Notes: generated by a model from the letters alone, not told the origin. Counted from the first letter of the stretch, positions 10,941 through 21,383 are shown. The stretch is DNA of 64,000 nt from an uncultured Tolumonas sp. (GCF_963678185.1 NZ_OY782757.1:2059501-2123500), one strand, 5' to 3'. Made by a program: numbers and translations.

Positions 10941-11324
10941 ATGAAACGTTTTCTGCTCCCATTATCACTGATCATTTTTGCCGCAGTGGCTGCATGGGTA
11001 GACATCCAGCGGATCAGTATTCCTATGATTCGACCATCCCCTATGCACCCCATTTACACCATTAATTCACCGGACGATGCCACTGCGTTGGCTCAAGGAA
11101 AAACAGTGATCAAACTTGGCCCCTGTTTGTTTGGTCTCTACCCGGGGGCCATGGCGTTTAAAAGCCCGACAGAAGCCAAAGACTTTATTGGTCTCAAAGG
11201 TTACGACCCCAAAAAATGGCGAATATTTCAGCTTTCTGGTGATTATCAGCTGGACGTCACCGACGGTGTACTCAATAAAACATTACAATTATCGCGGGAT
11301 ATGACGACAAACGACATTCAGTAA
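10941..11324 (+). CDS. Hypothetical protein with an N-terminal membrane anchor or signal
   Basis: 127 residues. A short N-terminal hydrophobic stretch (RFLLPLSLIIFAAVAAWV) looks like an uncleaved anchor or signal, so the rest probably sits in the periplasm. The remainder has no motif I recognise; it contains one Cys (GPCLFGLYPGAMAFKSP) and a repeated K-GYDPKKW-type basic stretch. It is flanked upstream by the transporter terminator and downstream by the pbpG promoter region, so it is probably a single-gene unit. Coding looks real from the smooth codon use, but no function can be given. Confidence 0.6.
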   Translation: MKRFLLPLSLIIFAAVAAWVDIQRISIPMIRPSPMHPIYTINSPDDATALAQGKTVIKLGPCLFGLYPGAMAFKSPTEAKDFIGLKGYDPKKWRIFQLSGDYQLDVTDGVLNKTLQLSRDMTTNDIQ

Positions 11325-11424
11325 CAATTTTCTTTTATCTCTGGTAACCAGAACCGCTCGGTTGGCGCTATAATTCGGCCCCCGATTTCTGGCTGATTTA
11401 GATTCACTGTTTCAGGACATAGCG

Positions 11425-12654
11425 ATGAACAAGGTAGTAGCGTTCTTATCTGGATTAATCTGTTTTTCTTCGCAAAGTTTTGCCGCGACTGCGCCAAAAC
11501 CCTATGTGCCTGATGAGCCGGTTCCCGCCGTAGCCAGTAAGCCAGTGCTGAAAAAAACCATAGTGGTGAAACGTGCGGTTAAAACACCAATTGCTACCGC
11601 CAAAGTAAGTAAAACTAAGCCCCCAGTTAAACCACTGGCAACCAAAACAGCACCGGTAGCTAAAACAACGAAAGCTGGCAAAATCAAAGCTACAAAAAAT
11701 AGCACCGTGACCAACATGGTGCTCAATTCCACACAGCGACTGAACAAATACAGTCGGGTGCAGAAAAATAAATCACACCAACTGGCGCAGCACGTCGATG
11801 CCAAGCCTGCTCGTATCGCGTCGCGGTCTGCGGCTCCGGTTAAAACCACCCCAGCAGCAAACCCAACTCGGGTGACCAATATCCCGTTAACCAGCGGCAG
11901 CCCATTTCTGGACTCCAGCTCCGCGTTGGTGATGAATGCGAATACCGGTCGCATGATTTATGGCAAAAATGCCGCACGCCGCACGCCGATTGCGTCCATT
12001 ACAAAATTAATGACCTCCATGGTTGTGCTGGATGCCAAATTATCAATGGATCAACCGATCACCATCAGTGATGCCGATGTGGATCGCGTCAAAAAATCCA
12101 GTTCCCGTCTGGAAGTAGGCACCACACTGTCACGTTACGACACCATGTGGCTGGCACTGATGTCGTCTGAAAACCGCGCGGCACACTCATTGGCCCGCAC
12201 TTATCCTGGTGGAACCAGTGCCTTTGTTGCCGCAATGAATCGAAAAGCACGTTCTCTGGGCATGAACCACACGGTATTTTATGACCCAACAGGGCTGAAC
12301 AAAGATAATACCTCGACCGCAGCAGACTTAGCATTGATGGTACAAGCTGCTTATCGTTATCCGCAGATCCGCCAGTTCACTACTTCAACCGACCATGACA
12401 TCATCAGTGCTTCCGGTCGTCAGTTACATTACAAAAACAGTAATGCGTTAGTGCGTGAAGGTGTGTGGGATATTCAGTTATCTAAAACCGGTTATATCAA
12501 AGAAGCGGGTCGTTGCCTGGTGATGGTGGCGGAAGTGCAAAGTAAACCCATGGTGATGGTTTTTCTCGATGCCGGTGCAACCTCTGGCCGTATCAGCGAT
12601 GCGCGGAATATCAAAACCTGGCTGGAACGCCAGCCAACCAATCAACTGGGTTAA
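11425..12654 (+). CDS. pbpG: D-alanyl-D-alanine endopeptidase, PBP7-like
   Basis: 409 residues. A signal peptide (about 1-21) is followed by an unusual stretch to about residue 150 rich in Lys, Ala, Pro and Thr, then a peptidase S11 domain. The active-site motifs are present: SITKLM (Ser about 191), SSEN (about 248) and KTGYI (about 354). PBP7 cleaves D-Ala-meso-DAP cross-links of peptidoglycan in the periplasm. E. coli PBP7 is about 310 residues, so the extra length is the basic N-terminal region, which could bind wall or LPS. A good -10 (TATAAT at 11369-11374) lies upstream. Confidence 0.88.
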   Translation: MNKVVAFLSGLICFSSQSFAATAPKPYVPDEPVPAVASKPVLKKTIVVKRAVKTPIATAKVSKTKPPVKPLATKTAPVAKTTKAGKIKATKNSTVTNMVLNSTQRLNKYSRVQKNKSHQLAQHVDAKPARIASRSAAPVKTTPAANPTRVTNIPLTSGSPFLDSSSALVMNANTGRMIYGKNAARRTPIASITKLMTSMVVLDAKLSMDQPITISDADVDRVKKSSSRLEVGTTLSRYDTMWLALMSSENRAAHSLARTYPGGTSAFVAAMNRKARSLGMNHTVFYDPTGLNKDNTSTAADLALMVQAAYRYPQIRQFTTSTDHDIISASGRQLHYKNSNALVREGVWDIQLSKTGYIKEAGRCLVMVAEVQSKPMVMVFLDAGATSGRISDARNIKTWLERQPTNQLG

Positions 12655-12674
12655 AAACTCATTCTGGTTATACA

Positions 12675-12703
12675 AAAACAGCGCCTTTGAGCGCTGTTTT
12701 TTA
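12675..12703. terminator. Rho-independent terminator between convergent pbpG and ybeL
   Basis: A 10-bp stem AAAACAGCGC/GCGCTGTTTT with a 6-base loop continues into TT on the + strand. The A-rich left arm gives U residues on the minus strand, so it could serve both genes. Confidence 0.8.
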
Positions 12704-12725
12704 TTTGCCAAACCCATTATTCAGA

Positions 12726-13226
12726 TCAAGGTAATAAAGGCTGCCGCTGGAAATGTTCACCGCCACAATGCAGGCATGGGGTGAGCGCGACGGAATGCGT
12801 TAAGGTTTCACGGTGCCCGCATTGTTTACAAATCTTTTGCCCTGGCGCCATCCATTCACCGAGCTTATAACCGTTTGCATGGTGCAGATCATTTTCCACT
12901 GCCACCTGTTCTATCTGCGTACGATCACTGACTGCCAATAGCCACGTCCAAGCCGTATCCTGCAAGGCATTAAAAAACGCGGAATCCTGGTACCCACCGG
13001 GGGCATCTAAAAACTCACTCAGCTCTTCATTCACATAAGCGCTGGTCAGCGCCAGTTCATCTTTGGTCAGGTCTTCTGCCGCGACGACAAACGCTTCGAC
13101 TTCTTTTAACCAATGCTGCAGATTTTCGCGCGTCGGTGCCCCTTTTTCGCTCCAGAAGGCACGAACATGACTCATAAACAGTTCATACCCCTTCGGTTTT
13201 TTGTCCGGGCTGTTTTGTTCTGACAT
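12726..13226 (-). CDS. ybeL: Zinc-ribbon protein, YbeL family (DUF1451)
   Basis: 166 residues. The N-terminal two thirds is helical and charged ([41 protein letters not shown]). The C terminus is a zinc ribbon with CKQCGH and CLHCGG. Both features, and the position divergent from leuS, match E. coli YbeL, whose function is not established. The start ATG has an AAGGAT ribosome binding site. Confidence 0.88.
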   Translation of the reverse strand: MSEQNSPDKKPKGYELFMSHVRAFWSEKGAPTRENLQHWLKEVEAFVVAAEDLTKDELALTSAYVNEELSEFLDAPGGYQDSAFFNALQDTAWTWLLAVSDRTQIEQVAVENDLHHANGYKLGEWMAPGQKICKQCGHRETLTHSVALTPCLHCGGEHFQRQPLLP

Positions 13227-13382
13227 GGTGTTATCCTTCTGATATTAACTGCTTTAAGCATAGCGTGTGTTACGGAAAAAGCCTGTGAGCCCGCTCAGCT
13301 ATTGTTGCGATCCGGCAATACAAGTATCCTATGGGGATTTTCTAACGGATCACCCTCCACTTCTGTCGAGTCGGATATACCC

Positions 13383-15968
13383 ATGTCAGTTATGCAAGAA
13401 CAATATAATCCCCAGTCCCTGGAGCCGGAAGTTCAACGGCATTGGGATAAACAGCAGACATTCAAAGCCTTCGAGAAAGTAGATAAAGAGAAATTCTACT
13501 GCCTGTCTATGTTCCCTTATCCGTCAGGCCGTCTGCACATGGGTCATGTGCGTAACTACACCATCGGTGACGTGATCTCCCGTTACCAGCGCCTGAACGG
13601 CAAAAACGTACTGCAGCCCATCGGTTGGGATGCGTTCGGTCTGCCAGCTGAAAATGCGGCGATCAAAAATAATTCCGCACCGGCCAAATGGACTTACGAA
13701 AACATCGAATACATGAAGGGCCAGCTGAAAATGCTGGGTCTGTCTTACGATTGGGATCGTGAGCTGGCGACCTGCACCCCAGAATATTACCGTTGGGAAC
13801 AGTGGTTCTTCACTGAGCTGTATAACAAAGGCTTAGTTTATAAAAAAACCTCTTCCGTAAACTGGTGCCCGAATGACCAGACCGTACTGGCCAACGAACA
13901 GGTGCAAGACGGTTGCTGCTGGCGTTGTGACACCCCAGTCGAACAAAAAGAAATTCCGCAGTGGTTTATCAAAATCACTGCCTACGCTGAAGAGCTGCTG
14001 AACGATCTGGATAAGCTGGATGGCTGGCCGGAAATGGTGAAAACCATGCAGCGCAACTGGATTGGCCGCTCAGAAGGTCTGACCATGACCTTCAACGTGG
14101 AAAACAGCGACCAGTCATTTGATATTTACACCACCCGCCCGGACACCCTGATGGGCGTGACTTATGTGGCAGTGGCCGCGGCGCACCCGCTGGCAAAACA
14201 GGCGGCAGAAAGCAATGCCGCACTGGCTGATTTCCTCGAAGAGTGCAAAAACACCAAAGTAGCCGAAGCAGAACTGGCGACGATGGAGAAAAAAGGCATG
14301 GCCACTGGCCTGTATGCCCTGCACCCACTCGATGGTCGTCGCGTGCCAATCATGGTCGCCAACTTCGTACTGATGGATTACGGCACTGGTGCGGTGATGG
14401 CAGTACCTGCGCACGACCAACGTGACTTTGAATTTGCGCAAAAATACGGTCTGGAAATTCGTGCCGTGATCGCTGCAGAAGATGGTTCAGCACCAGATAT
14501 CTCTGCGGCAGCCTACACCGAGAAAGGTGTGCTGTTTAATTCTGGCGAATTTGACGGTTTAGATTTCAAACAAGCCTTCGATGCCATCTGCAGCAAACTG
14601 GAAGCGCAAGGTTTAGGTAAACGCACCGTGAACTTCCGTCTGCGTGACTGGGGCGTATCGCGTCAGCGTTACTGGGGCGCACCAATTCCAATGCTAACGT
14701 TGGAAGATGGCACCGTGGTACCTGCACCCGCCGATCAACTGCCAGTGATCCTGCCAGAAGATGTGGTAATGGACGGCGTACAAAGCCCCATCAAAGCTGA
14801 CCCAGAGTGGGCGAAAACCACGTATAACGGCCAACCAGCGCTGCGCGAAACTGACACCTTCGATACCTTCATGGAATCGTCTTGGTATTTCGCCCGTTAC
14901 TGCTGCCCGGATTATGAACAAGGTATGCTCGATACCGATCGTGCGAATCACTGGTTGCCAGTCGATCAATACATCGGTGGTATCGAACACGCCTGTATGC
15001 ACCTGCTGTATGCGCGTTTCTTCCACAAGCTGCTGCGCGATTCCGGCATGGTGAAAAGCGATGAGCCATTCACCCGTTTGTTATGCCAAGGCATGGTACT
15101 GGCCGATGCGTTCTACTACACCGAAAACGGTGCACGTATTTGGGTAAGCCCAACCGACGTCAAAGTAGAACGCGATGAAAAAGGCCGTATCGTTAAAGCC
15201 ACCGATAATGAAGGTCGGGAAGTCATTCATTCCGGCATGACCAAAATGTCGAAATCGAAAAACAACGGCATCGACCCACAACTGATGGTAGAACGTTACG
15301 GTGCTGACACCGTGCGTCTGTTCATGATGTTTGCATCCCCTGCTGATATGACGCTGGAATGGCAAGAATCGGGGGTGGATGGTGCGCAACGCTTCCTGAA
15401 ACGTCTGTGGAAAGCCGTCTCTGAACATACCGCGAAAGGTGCAGCACCTGCGTTAGATACCGCCAGTTTGAGTAACGAGCAGAAAGCACTGCGTCGTGAG
15501 TTGCACAAAACCATTGCTAAATTCAGCGATGACATTGGTCGTCGTCAAACGTTCAACACCGCGATTGCCGCCGTGATGGAGCTGATGAACCGTGTGGCGA
15601 AAGCGCCACAAGAGTCAGAGCAAGATCGCGCACTGGTACAAGAAGTGCTGACGAATGTTGTGCTGATGCTCTACCCAATCACCCCGCACGTTTGCTTCCA
15701 TTTGTGGCAAGCACTGGGTCATGCGGATATCGATCAAGCCACTTGGCCGGTTGCCGATGCGGCTGCAATGGTCGAAGACGAAAAACTGGTCGTTGTGCAA
15801 GTAAACGGCAAGGTACGTGGCAAACTGACCGTGGCCGCTGACGCAACGCAAGAGCAAGTACACGCACTGGCAATGCAAGATCATACCGTGGTGAAGTTCG
15901 TGGCCGATCTGACCGTGCGCAAAGTGATCTATGTACCGGGCAAACTGCTCAATATCGTGGTTGGCTAA
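13383..15968 (+). CDS. leuS: Leucyl-tRNA synthetase
   Basis: 861 residues from the ATG at 13383; the next in-frame ATG at 13392 (MQEQYNPQ) matches the E. coli N terminus equally well and cannot be excluded. An upstream in-frame ATG at 13302 would add 27 unconserved residues and was not used. The class I signature [10 protein letters not shown] is at about residue 46-55 and KMSKSKNN at about 621. The CP1 editing domain region ([35 protein letters not shown]) is intact. It charges tRNA-Leu and edits mischarged products. It heads a run with lptE (3-base gap) and holA. Confidence 0.98.
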   Translation: MSVMQEQYNPQSLEPEVQRHWDKQQTFKAFEKVDKEKFYCLSMFPYPSGRLHMGHVRNYTIGDVISRYQRLNGKNVLQPIGWDAFGLPAENAAIKNNSAPAKWTYENIEYMKGQLKMLGLSYDWDRELATCTPEYYRWEQWFFTELYNKGLVYKKTSSVNWCPNDQTVLANEQVQDGCCWRCDTPVEQKEIPQWFIKITAYAEELLNDLDKLDGWPEMVKTMQRNWIGRSEGLTMTFNVENSDQSFDIYTTRPDTLMGVTYVAVAAAHPLAKQAAESNAALADFLEECKNTKVAEAELATMEKKGMATGLYALHPLDGRRVPIMVANFVLMDYGTGAVMAVPAHDQRDFEFAQKYGLEIRAVIAAEDGSAPDISAAAYTEKGVLFNSGEFDGLDFKQAFDAICSKLEAQGLGKRTVNFRLRDWGVSRQRYWGAPIPMLTLEDGTVVPAPADQLPVILPEDVVMDGVQSPIKADPEWAKTTYNGQPALRETDTFDTFMESSWYFARYCCPDYEQGMLDTDRANHWLPVDQYIGGIEHACMHLLYARFFHKLLRDSGMVKSDEPFTRLLCQGMVLADAFYYTENGARIWVSPTDVKVERDEKGRIVKATDNEGREVIHSGMTKMSKSKNNGIDPQLMVERYGADTVRLFMMFASPADMTLEWQESGVDGAQRFLKRLWKAVSEHTAKGAAPALDTASLSNEQKALRRELHKTIAKFSDDIGRRQTFNTAIAAVMELMNRVAKAPQESEQDRALVQEVLTNVVLMLYPITPHVCFHLWQALGHADIDQATWPVADAAAMVEDEKLVVVQVNGKVRGKLTVAADATQEQVHALAMQDHTVVKFVADLTVRKVIYVPGKLLNIVVG

Positions 15969-15971
15969 ACT

Positions 15972-16463
15972 ATGAAACGACTGGTCTGTGGTGTGATGAT
16001 ACTGGTGAGCTTACTGCTCACCGGTTGTGGCTTTCATATGCGTGGCGAAGTAGATGACAAACTACTGCCATCACAGCTGAAAGCGATCCATGTCGTGGGC
16101 GATGATCGCAGCGATATTTATCGTATGGTCACAGCCCGTCTGCGCCATTACGGTGTGCAACTGGTTGATGATAATGATGAAGTTCCTACGCTTAATCTGG
16201 GTAACATCAGTGTCAGCAACAGCGCCGCTTCGCTGGATAACCGCAGCCAGGTCGTGGAATATGTGATGCTGTTTAATACTGATTACAGCATCACTCTGCC
16301 ACATCAGCCGCTGCAAAAATTCAGCGCACGTTTTAGCCGGGTGTTCCTGAATAAATCGGCACAGGCACTGGCTTCCTCGCGTGAACAGGCCCAGCTACGC
16401 CATGAGATGGAAATTCAGACGGCGGATCTGATCCTGATCCAGCTTAGTCGCGTGATCCTCTGA
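15972..16463 (+). CDS. lptE: LPS-assembly lipoprotein LptE
   Basis: 163 residues. A lipoprotein signal (MKRLVCGVMILVSLLLTGCGFHMRG) ends in the lipobox LLTGC, with the FHMRG motif directly after the acylated Cys as in LptE (RlpB). LptE plugs the LptD barrel in the outer membrane and helps insert lipopolysaccharide. It begins 3 bases after leuS and its stop overlaps the holA start by one base, the same order as in E. coli. Confidence 0.95.
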   Translation: MKRLVCGVMILVSLLLTGCGFHMRGEVDDKLLPSQLKAIHVVGDDRSDIYRMVTARLRHYGVQLVDDNDEVPTLNLGNISVSNSAASLDNRSQVVEYVMLFNTDYSITLPHQPLQKFSARFSRVFLNKSAQALASSREQAQLRHEMEIQTADLILIQLSRVIL

Positions 16464-17500
16464 TGCGCGTTTTTAGCGAACAGTTAGCAGAACAATTAAA
16501 AGCAGGCCTTCGTGCCTGCTATCTTATTTTTGGCGACGAACCATTACAGAAAATGGAAGCGTTGCAACAGATCCGCCATCTCGCCCGCGAACAGGGCTTT
16601 ACCGATGTTATTCGCTTCAGTGCGCTCGAAGAACCTCTGCCATGGGATGATATTTATGCCAACAGCCAGAGTTTAAGCCTATTTTCCAGCCGACAAATTA
16701 TTGAAATTGAGCTGGGGGATAAATTACCCAAAGAGTGGGCAGAACGGATCACCGAATTACAAAAACAACTGCATCCCGATCTATTACTGATCATTTTGGG
16801 CCCGCGGCTCAACAGCAACCAAAGTAAAAGTGCTTGGTTTACCGCATTAGACAAACAGGGCATTTATATTCCAGTTGCGTTACCCGATGCGCGCTATTTC
16901 CCGCGTTGGATGAAACAACGTTGCCAGCAACAGAATTTACGTGTGGATAACGATGCTATCACCTTCCTGTGCCATGCCTTTGAAGGTAATTTATTAGCAG
17001 CCGCACAAGAGCTGGAAAAACTCTCGTTACTTAATTTGCCACAACCACTGACTGTCAGTGTGTTACAGCAAAATATCACCCGCCATAACACCTTCGATCC
17101 ATTTAAATGGCTGGATACCTTGCTGGAAGGGAAAAGTCAGCGTGCATTACGTATGCTGGCACAACTGCGCGACGAAGGAGTAGAGCCCGGCATGCTGACT
17201 TGGGCGCTAGCGAAAGACCTGGAGCTGCTCTGGTCACTACGCTTGGCGCAAGATGCCCACCAACCGCTCGCCGCTTTGTTACAAGCGGCTAAAGTATGGC
17301 CCAGCCGACAAGCCTTGCTGCAGCAAACCGTGCAGCGACTCTCTGCGACACAATTACGCGACATGTTACGCATGATGAGCGAACTCGATCGTTGTAATCG
17401 CACCTTCGACAGCCATAGTGCATGGCAATGGCTGCAGACCTTATCGCTCGCTTTTCGTGGTAATACGTCACTTCGTTTCACCCTCCCGATACAACTCTGA
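16463..17500 (+). CDS. holA: DNA polymerase III subunit delta
   Basis: 345 residues, close to the 343 of E. coli HolA. Recognisable parts are the N-terminal LKAGLRACYLIFGDEPLQ segment (AAA+-like fold opening of delta), FSSRQIIEIELGD, and the central LCHAFEGNLLAAAQELEKLSLL helix region. Delta is the clamp-loader subunit that opens the beta sliding clamp. It starts on the last base of the lptE stop. In E. coli nadD comes next, but here only about 70 noncoding bases separate holA from rsfS. Confidence 0.93.
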   Translation: MRVFSEQLAEQLKAGLRACYLIFGDEPLQKMEALQQIRHLAREQGFTDVIRFSALEEPLPWDDIYANSQSLSLFSSRQIIEIELGDKLPKEWAERITELQKQLHPDLLLIILGPRLNSNQSKSAWFTALDKQGIYIPVALPDARYFPRWMKQRCQQQNLRVDNDAITFLCHAFEGNLLAAAQELEKLSLLNLPQPLTVSVLQQNITRHNTFDPFKWLDTLLEGKSQRALRMLAQLRDEGVEPGMLTWALAKDLELLWSLRLAQDAHQPLAALLQAAKVWPSRQALLQQTVQRLSATQLRDMLRMMSELDRCNRTFDSHSAWQWLQTLSLAFRGNTSLRFTLPIQL

Positions 17501-17533
17501 AAAAGCGAATGCTGATCCCGCTTCGCAGCATGC

Positions 17534-17539
17534 TATAAT
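17534..17539 (+). promoter_or_regulatory. Candidate -10 element of an rsfS promoter
   Basis: TATAAT followed by a GC-rich run lies in the short holA-rsfS gap, about 30 bases before the TTG start. A convincing -35 is not visible, so this is only suggestive of an internal promoter. Confidence 0.35.
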
Positions 17540-17569
17540 CGCGCGCTCATTATTCGGAGGAACATCTTC

Positions 17570-17905
17570 TTGCAAGGTAAACAACTACAAGACTTCGTCG
17601 TAGACAAGCTCGACGACATTAAAGCCAGCGATATTGTGGTGCTGGACGTACGCGGCATTTCGGACATTACCGACTGCATGATCATCTGTACCGGTAACTC
17701 GAATCGCCATGTCCGCTCAATCGCTGACAACCTTGCCGAAGAAATTCGTCATGCCGGCATGATGCCGTTTGGTGTTGATAACAACAGTGATGGCGAGTGG
17801 GTGCTGGTCGATCTGGGTGAAGTGATGGTGCATGTGATGCAAAGCGATGCGCGCAATCTCTATCAGCTGGAAAAACTGTGGCACAGTAATATCAAGGCCG
17901 CCTGA
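17570..17905 (+). CDS. rsfS: Ribosome silencing factor RsfS
   Basis: 111 residues from a TTG start, chosen because CGGAGG lies 9 bases upstream and the product [16 protein letters not shown] matches the E. coli N terminus. Family patterns [37 protein letters not shown] and YQLEKLW are present. RsfS binds ribosomal protein uL14 and blocks joining of the subunits when nutrients run out. It is followed by rlmH after 3 bases. Confidence 0.96.
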   Translation: MQGKQLQDFVVDKLDDIKASDIVVLDVRGISDITDCMIICTGNSNRHVRSIADNLAEEIRHAGMMPFGVDNNSDGEWVLVDLGEVMVHVMQSDARNLYQLEKLWHSNIKAA

Positions 17906-17908
17906 TCG

Positions 17909-18379
17909 ATGAAGATCCAGCTTATTGCCGTTGGCACTAAAATGCCTGATTGGGTTACCACCGGCTTTAATGAATACCAGCGACGTTTCCCCAAGGATAT
18001 GCCGCTGGAGCTGCTCGAAATTCCCGCCGGTAAACGCGGGAAGAATGCGGATATTGCCCGCATCTTGGAAAAAGAGGGCGAGCAGGCACTGGCTGCTATT
18101 GGTAAATCGAGCCGGATTGTCACGCTCGATCTGCCGGGTAAAAATTGGACCACACCACAACTGGCACAACAGCTGGAAAGTTGGAAACAAGATGGTCGCG
18201 ATGTGGCGCTGTTGATTGGTGGACCGGAAGGTTTGTCTCCAGCCTGTAAAGCTGCCGCAGAACAAAGTTGGTGTTTATCTGCGCTGACCATGCCGCACCC
18301 ACTGGTGCGAATTGTGGTCGCTGAAAGTTTGTATCGGGCATGGAGCCTGACCACCAATCACCCTTATCACCGCGAATAG
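17909..18379 (+). CDS. rlmH: 23S rRNA pseudouridine-1915 N3-methyltransferase RlmH
   Basis: 156 residues (E. coli 155). SPOUT-fold motifs LLIGGPEGL and [25 protein letters not shown] form the AdoMet knot, and the start [16 protein letters not shown] is typical. It methylates pseudouridine 1915 in helix 69 of 23S rRNA. It is tightly packed between rsfS and mrdA as in E. coli. Confidence 0.98.
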   Translation: MKIQLIAVGTKMPDWVTTGFNEYQRRFPKDMPLELLEIPAGKRGKNADIARILEKEGEQALAAIGKSSRIVTLDLPGKNWTTPQLAQQLESWKQDGRDVALLIGGPEGLSPACKAAAEQSWCLSALTMPHPLVRIVVAESLYRAWSLTTNHPYHRE

Positions 18380-18382
18380 ACC

Positions 18383-20269
18383 ATGCCAAAGACCGCCTTT
18401 AAGAACAAAGCTCTGGAAAGCGCGCTGTTTGCTCGACGGGTCTATTTTTGCGTGTTCGTCATTATCCTGATGGTAGCTATGCTACTGGGTAACCTCTATT
18501 TCCTGCAGGTAACTCAATATCAAGATTATCAGACCCGTTCGAACGATAACCGGATCAAGGTGATCCCCAGTGCACCGCCGCGTGGATTAATTTATGACCG
18601 CAACGGTGTCTTACTGGCAGAAAATCAGCCGGAATTTAGTCTGGAAATGATCCCAGAACAAGTGCCGAATTTGAAACAAACCATGCTCGAGCTTTCTGAG
18701 TTGTTGGGTTTGGACACGCAAAATATTCCTCGTTTACTCGATGAAGCTCGGCATAATCGAAAATTCAATCCGCTGACACTGGCGGAACAACTTAATGAAG
18801 AGCAAGTCGCTAAATTTTCCGTCAACCAATACCGCTTCCCCGGTTGTAGCATTGAAGCCTATCTGAAACGCCACTATCCGTATGCCGATGTGCTGACGCA
18901 TGCTTTAGGTTACGTGGCTCGCATCAACGTCAAAGATCTGCAACAACTGGATAAAGACGGAAAACTCAACAATTACGCCGCCACCCATGACATTGGCAAA
19001 CAAGGCGTCGAAAAATATTACGAAGATCAATTGCATGGTCAGGCTGGTTATCAAGAAGTTGAGGTCAATAATAAAGGCCGCGTCATACGTACCCTGAAAT
19101 ATCAACCACCTGTCGCGGGGCAAGACCTCTATCTGAGTATTGATATCAAACTACAAAAACGGGCGTATGAGCTTATGGCGGGGCGTCGAGGTGGTCTGTT
19201 AATGATGGATCCACGCGATGGATCCGTACTGGCATTCGTCTCTGCCCCCAGTTATGACCCCAACATTTTTGTTCGCGGTGTCTCCGGTAAAGAATATTCC
19301 GCGTTGTTGAACGATCCCTCACGCCCTTTGATCAACCGGATTTCACAGGGTGGTTATTCACCAGCCTCTACGGTAAAACCGCTACTCGCTATCATGGGCT
19401 TGAATGAAGGCGCGATCACCCCTTATTCCCGTTATTTTGGTGGACCAACGTTCCAGATCCCCGGCACCGCACGCAAATTCCGTGACTGGAGGAAAAGCGG
19501 ACATGGCTGGTTAGACGTCTACCGGGCTATCGAAGTTTCTGCTGATACCTTTTTCTATGACTTGGCATATCGAGTCGGTATCGACAAAATTCATGATTAC
19601 ATGACGCGGTTTGGTTTTGGCCAATATTCCGGCCTGGATATCGAAGAAGAAAGCAAAGGGATCCTGCCATCCCGCGAGTGGAAACAAAAACGTCATCGTC
19701 AACCTTGGTTCCAAGGCGACACGATTTCAGTCGGCATTGGCCAAGGTTATTGGACGTCGACCCTGATCCAACTGGCTCGTGCGCACAGCATTCTGACTCA
19801 GCATGGCCGGATCATCACACCGCACATTGGTATGGCCTTTGGTCGTGATGATAAACAACAGCTCATTGAACCGCCGGTACAAGATCCGATCAAAGTGAAA
19901 GATGAAAGTTACTGGAATGTTTCCTTGCAGGGGATGTATCTGGTGAATAACGGGCCAGAAGGTTCCGGTCGTCACGCCTTTGCCGGTACACCTTATAAAG
20001 CAGCCGGCAAATCTGGTACGGCACAGGTGGTAGGGATGAAAGAAAACCAGCGTTACGATGCAAAAAAACTAAAAGAAGAGCATCGGGATAATGCGTTGTT
20101 TGTCAGTTTCGCGCCGTTTGAAGATCCGCGGGTAGTGTGTGCCATTATTTTAGAAAACGCTGGGGGTGGCGGTAAAAATGCGGCGCCACTAGCTAGAACC
20201 ATGCTGGACAGTTATCTGCTGAATAAATACGACAGCCCGGTTGAAGATGATGAGGGTGATGCACATTGA
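18383..20269 (+). CDS. mrdA: Penicillin-binding protein 2 (peptidoglycan transpeptidase)
   Basis: 628 residues. One N-terminal membrane helix (about 20-44) is followed by the pedestal domain with RGLIYDRNG and the transpeptidase domain. Active-site motifs are SPASTVKP (Ser about 329), the SAD triad and KSGTAQ (about 543). PBP2 cross-links peptidoglycan for cell elongation together with RodA. It overlaps mrdB by 4 bases. The length matches E. coli PBP2 (633). Confidence 0.97.
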   Translation: MPKTAFKNKALESALFARRVYFCVFVIILMVAMLLGNLYFLQVTQYQDYQTRSNDNRIKVIPSAPPRGLIYDRNGVLLAENQPEFSLEMIPEQVPNLKQTMLELSELLGLDTQNIPRLLDEARHNRKFNPLTLAEQLNEEQVAKFSVNQYRFPGCSIEAYLKRHYPYADVLTHALGYVARINVKDLQQLDKDGKLNNYAATHDIGKQGVEKYYEDQLHGQAGYQEVEVNNKGRVIRTLKYQPPVAGQDLYLSIDIKLQKRAYELMAGRRGGLLMMDPRDGSVLAFVSAPSYDPNIFVRGVSGKEYSALLNDPSRPLINRISQGGYSPASTVKPLLAIMGLNEGAITPYSRYFGGPTFQIPGTARKFRDWRKSGHGWLDVYRAIEVSADTFFYDLAYRVGIDKIHDYMTRFGFGQYSGLDIEEESKGILPSREWKQKRHRQPWFQGDTISVGIGQGYWTSTLIQLARAHSILTQHGRIITPHIGMAFGRDDKQQLIEPPVQDPIKVKDESYWNVSLQGMYLVNNGPEGSGRHAFAGTPYKAAGKSGTAQVVGMKENQRYDAKKLKEEHRDNALFVSFAPFEDPRVVCAIILENAGGGGKNAAPLARTMLDSYLLNKYDSPVEDDEGDAH

Positions 20270-21372
20270 ACGAAGAAAATAATAAGTTCCAGCTGTGGCA
20301 ACGGATCCACATCGACCTGCCATTGCTGTTTGCGATCATCGCCCTCCTTAGTTTCAGTATGGTGATCCTCTATTCAGCGACTGGTATGCATATGGATATG
20401 ATTATCAATAAGCTGGTGCATATTACCATCGCATTTACCGTTATGCTGATCATGGCACAACTGCCACCCGGATTTTATGCCCGCTGGGCACCGCCCGCTT
20501 TTTTGGTGTGTATTCTGTTGTTGCTCTGTGTGATGGTGTTTGGTCACATTGGTAAAGGCGCGCAACGCTGGCTTGACTTAGGTTTTGTGAAATTTCAGCC
20601 GTCGGAATTTCTAAAAATCGTCATGCCCATGACGATTGCCGCATTTATGGATCGTCACCCATTACCCCCCCGCTTAGCGCATGTTGCCATCGCATTGGGG
20701 CTGGTGTTACTCCCAACCTTGTTGATCGCCGAACAACCCGACCTTGGCACTGCGGTACTGGTTGCCGTTTCTGGTTTTTTTGTGATTTTTCTGGCTGGCC
20801 TGAACTGGTGGTTGATCATTCTGGCTGGTGGCCTGCTATGTGCTTTCATGCCAGTGATGTGGTTTTTCCTGATGCATGATTATCAACGTCAGCGTGTCTT
20901 GACCTTCCTCAATCCGGAAAATGATCCGCTGGGGACGGGTTACCACATCATTCAATCCAAGATCGCGATTGGCTCTGGTGGTTTATTTGGCAAAGGCTGG
21001 TTGAATGGCACTCAGTCACAACTGGATTTTATTCCTGAGCGTCATACTGACTTTATTTTTGCGGTCATTGGTGAAGAGTTTGGTCTGATGGGTTTTATTG
21101 TGCTGATGCTGCTGTATTTACTGATTTTATATCGTTGTCTGCATATCAGCTTACAAGCACAAAACAGTTTTGAGCGTTTGCTGGGCGGCGCATTATCGCT
21201 GACATTTTTCTTTTATGTCTTTATTAATATCGGGATGGTCAGCGGCATATTGCCCGTGGTCGGCGTGCCGTTACCGCTAGTCAGTTATGGCGGAACCGCT
21301 ATGATAACCTTGTGTGCCGGCTTCGGTATTTTAATGTCGATCCATACGCATCGCCGACTGCTCGCCGGATAA
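20266..21372 (+). CDS. mrdB: Peptidoglycan glycosyltransferase RodA (SEDS family)
   Basis: 368 residues from a TTG that overlaps the mrdA stop (ATTGA). About ten membrane helices. SEDS-family signatures include RWLDLGFVKFQPSEFLKI, QPDLGTA, SGGLFGKGWLNGTQSQLDFIPERHTDFIFAVIGEEFG and GVPLPLVSYGGTAMI. The Asp in the DFIFA-type loop is the site known to be important in RodA. It polymerises glycan strands for elongation with PBP2. Confidence 0.97.
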   Translation: MNEENNKFQLWQRIHIDLPLLFAIIALLSFSMVILYSATGMHMDMIINKLVHITIAFTVMLIMAQLPPGFYARWAPPAFLVCILLLLCVMVFGHIGKGAQRWLDLGFVKFQPSEFLKIVMPMTIAAFMDRHPLPPRLAHVAIALGLVLLPTLLIAEQPDLGTAVLVAVSGFFVIFLAGLNWWLIILAGGLLCAFMPVMWFFLMHDYQRQRVLTFLNPENDPLGTGYHIIQSKIAIGSGGLFGKGWLNGTQSQLDFIPERHTDFIFAVIGEEFGLMGFIVLMLLYLLILYRCLHISLQAQNSFERLLGGALSLTFFFYVFINIGMVSGILPVVGVPLPLVSYGGTAMITLCAGFGILMSIHTHRRLLAG

Positions 21373-21383
21373 CAGGAACCACA

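Noticed and set aside
13227-13382. Leucine leader peptide or T-box upstream of leuS
   Set aside because: No Leu-codon run, no T-box core and no attenuator hairpin could be seen.
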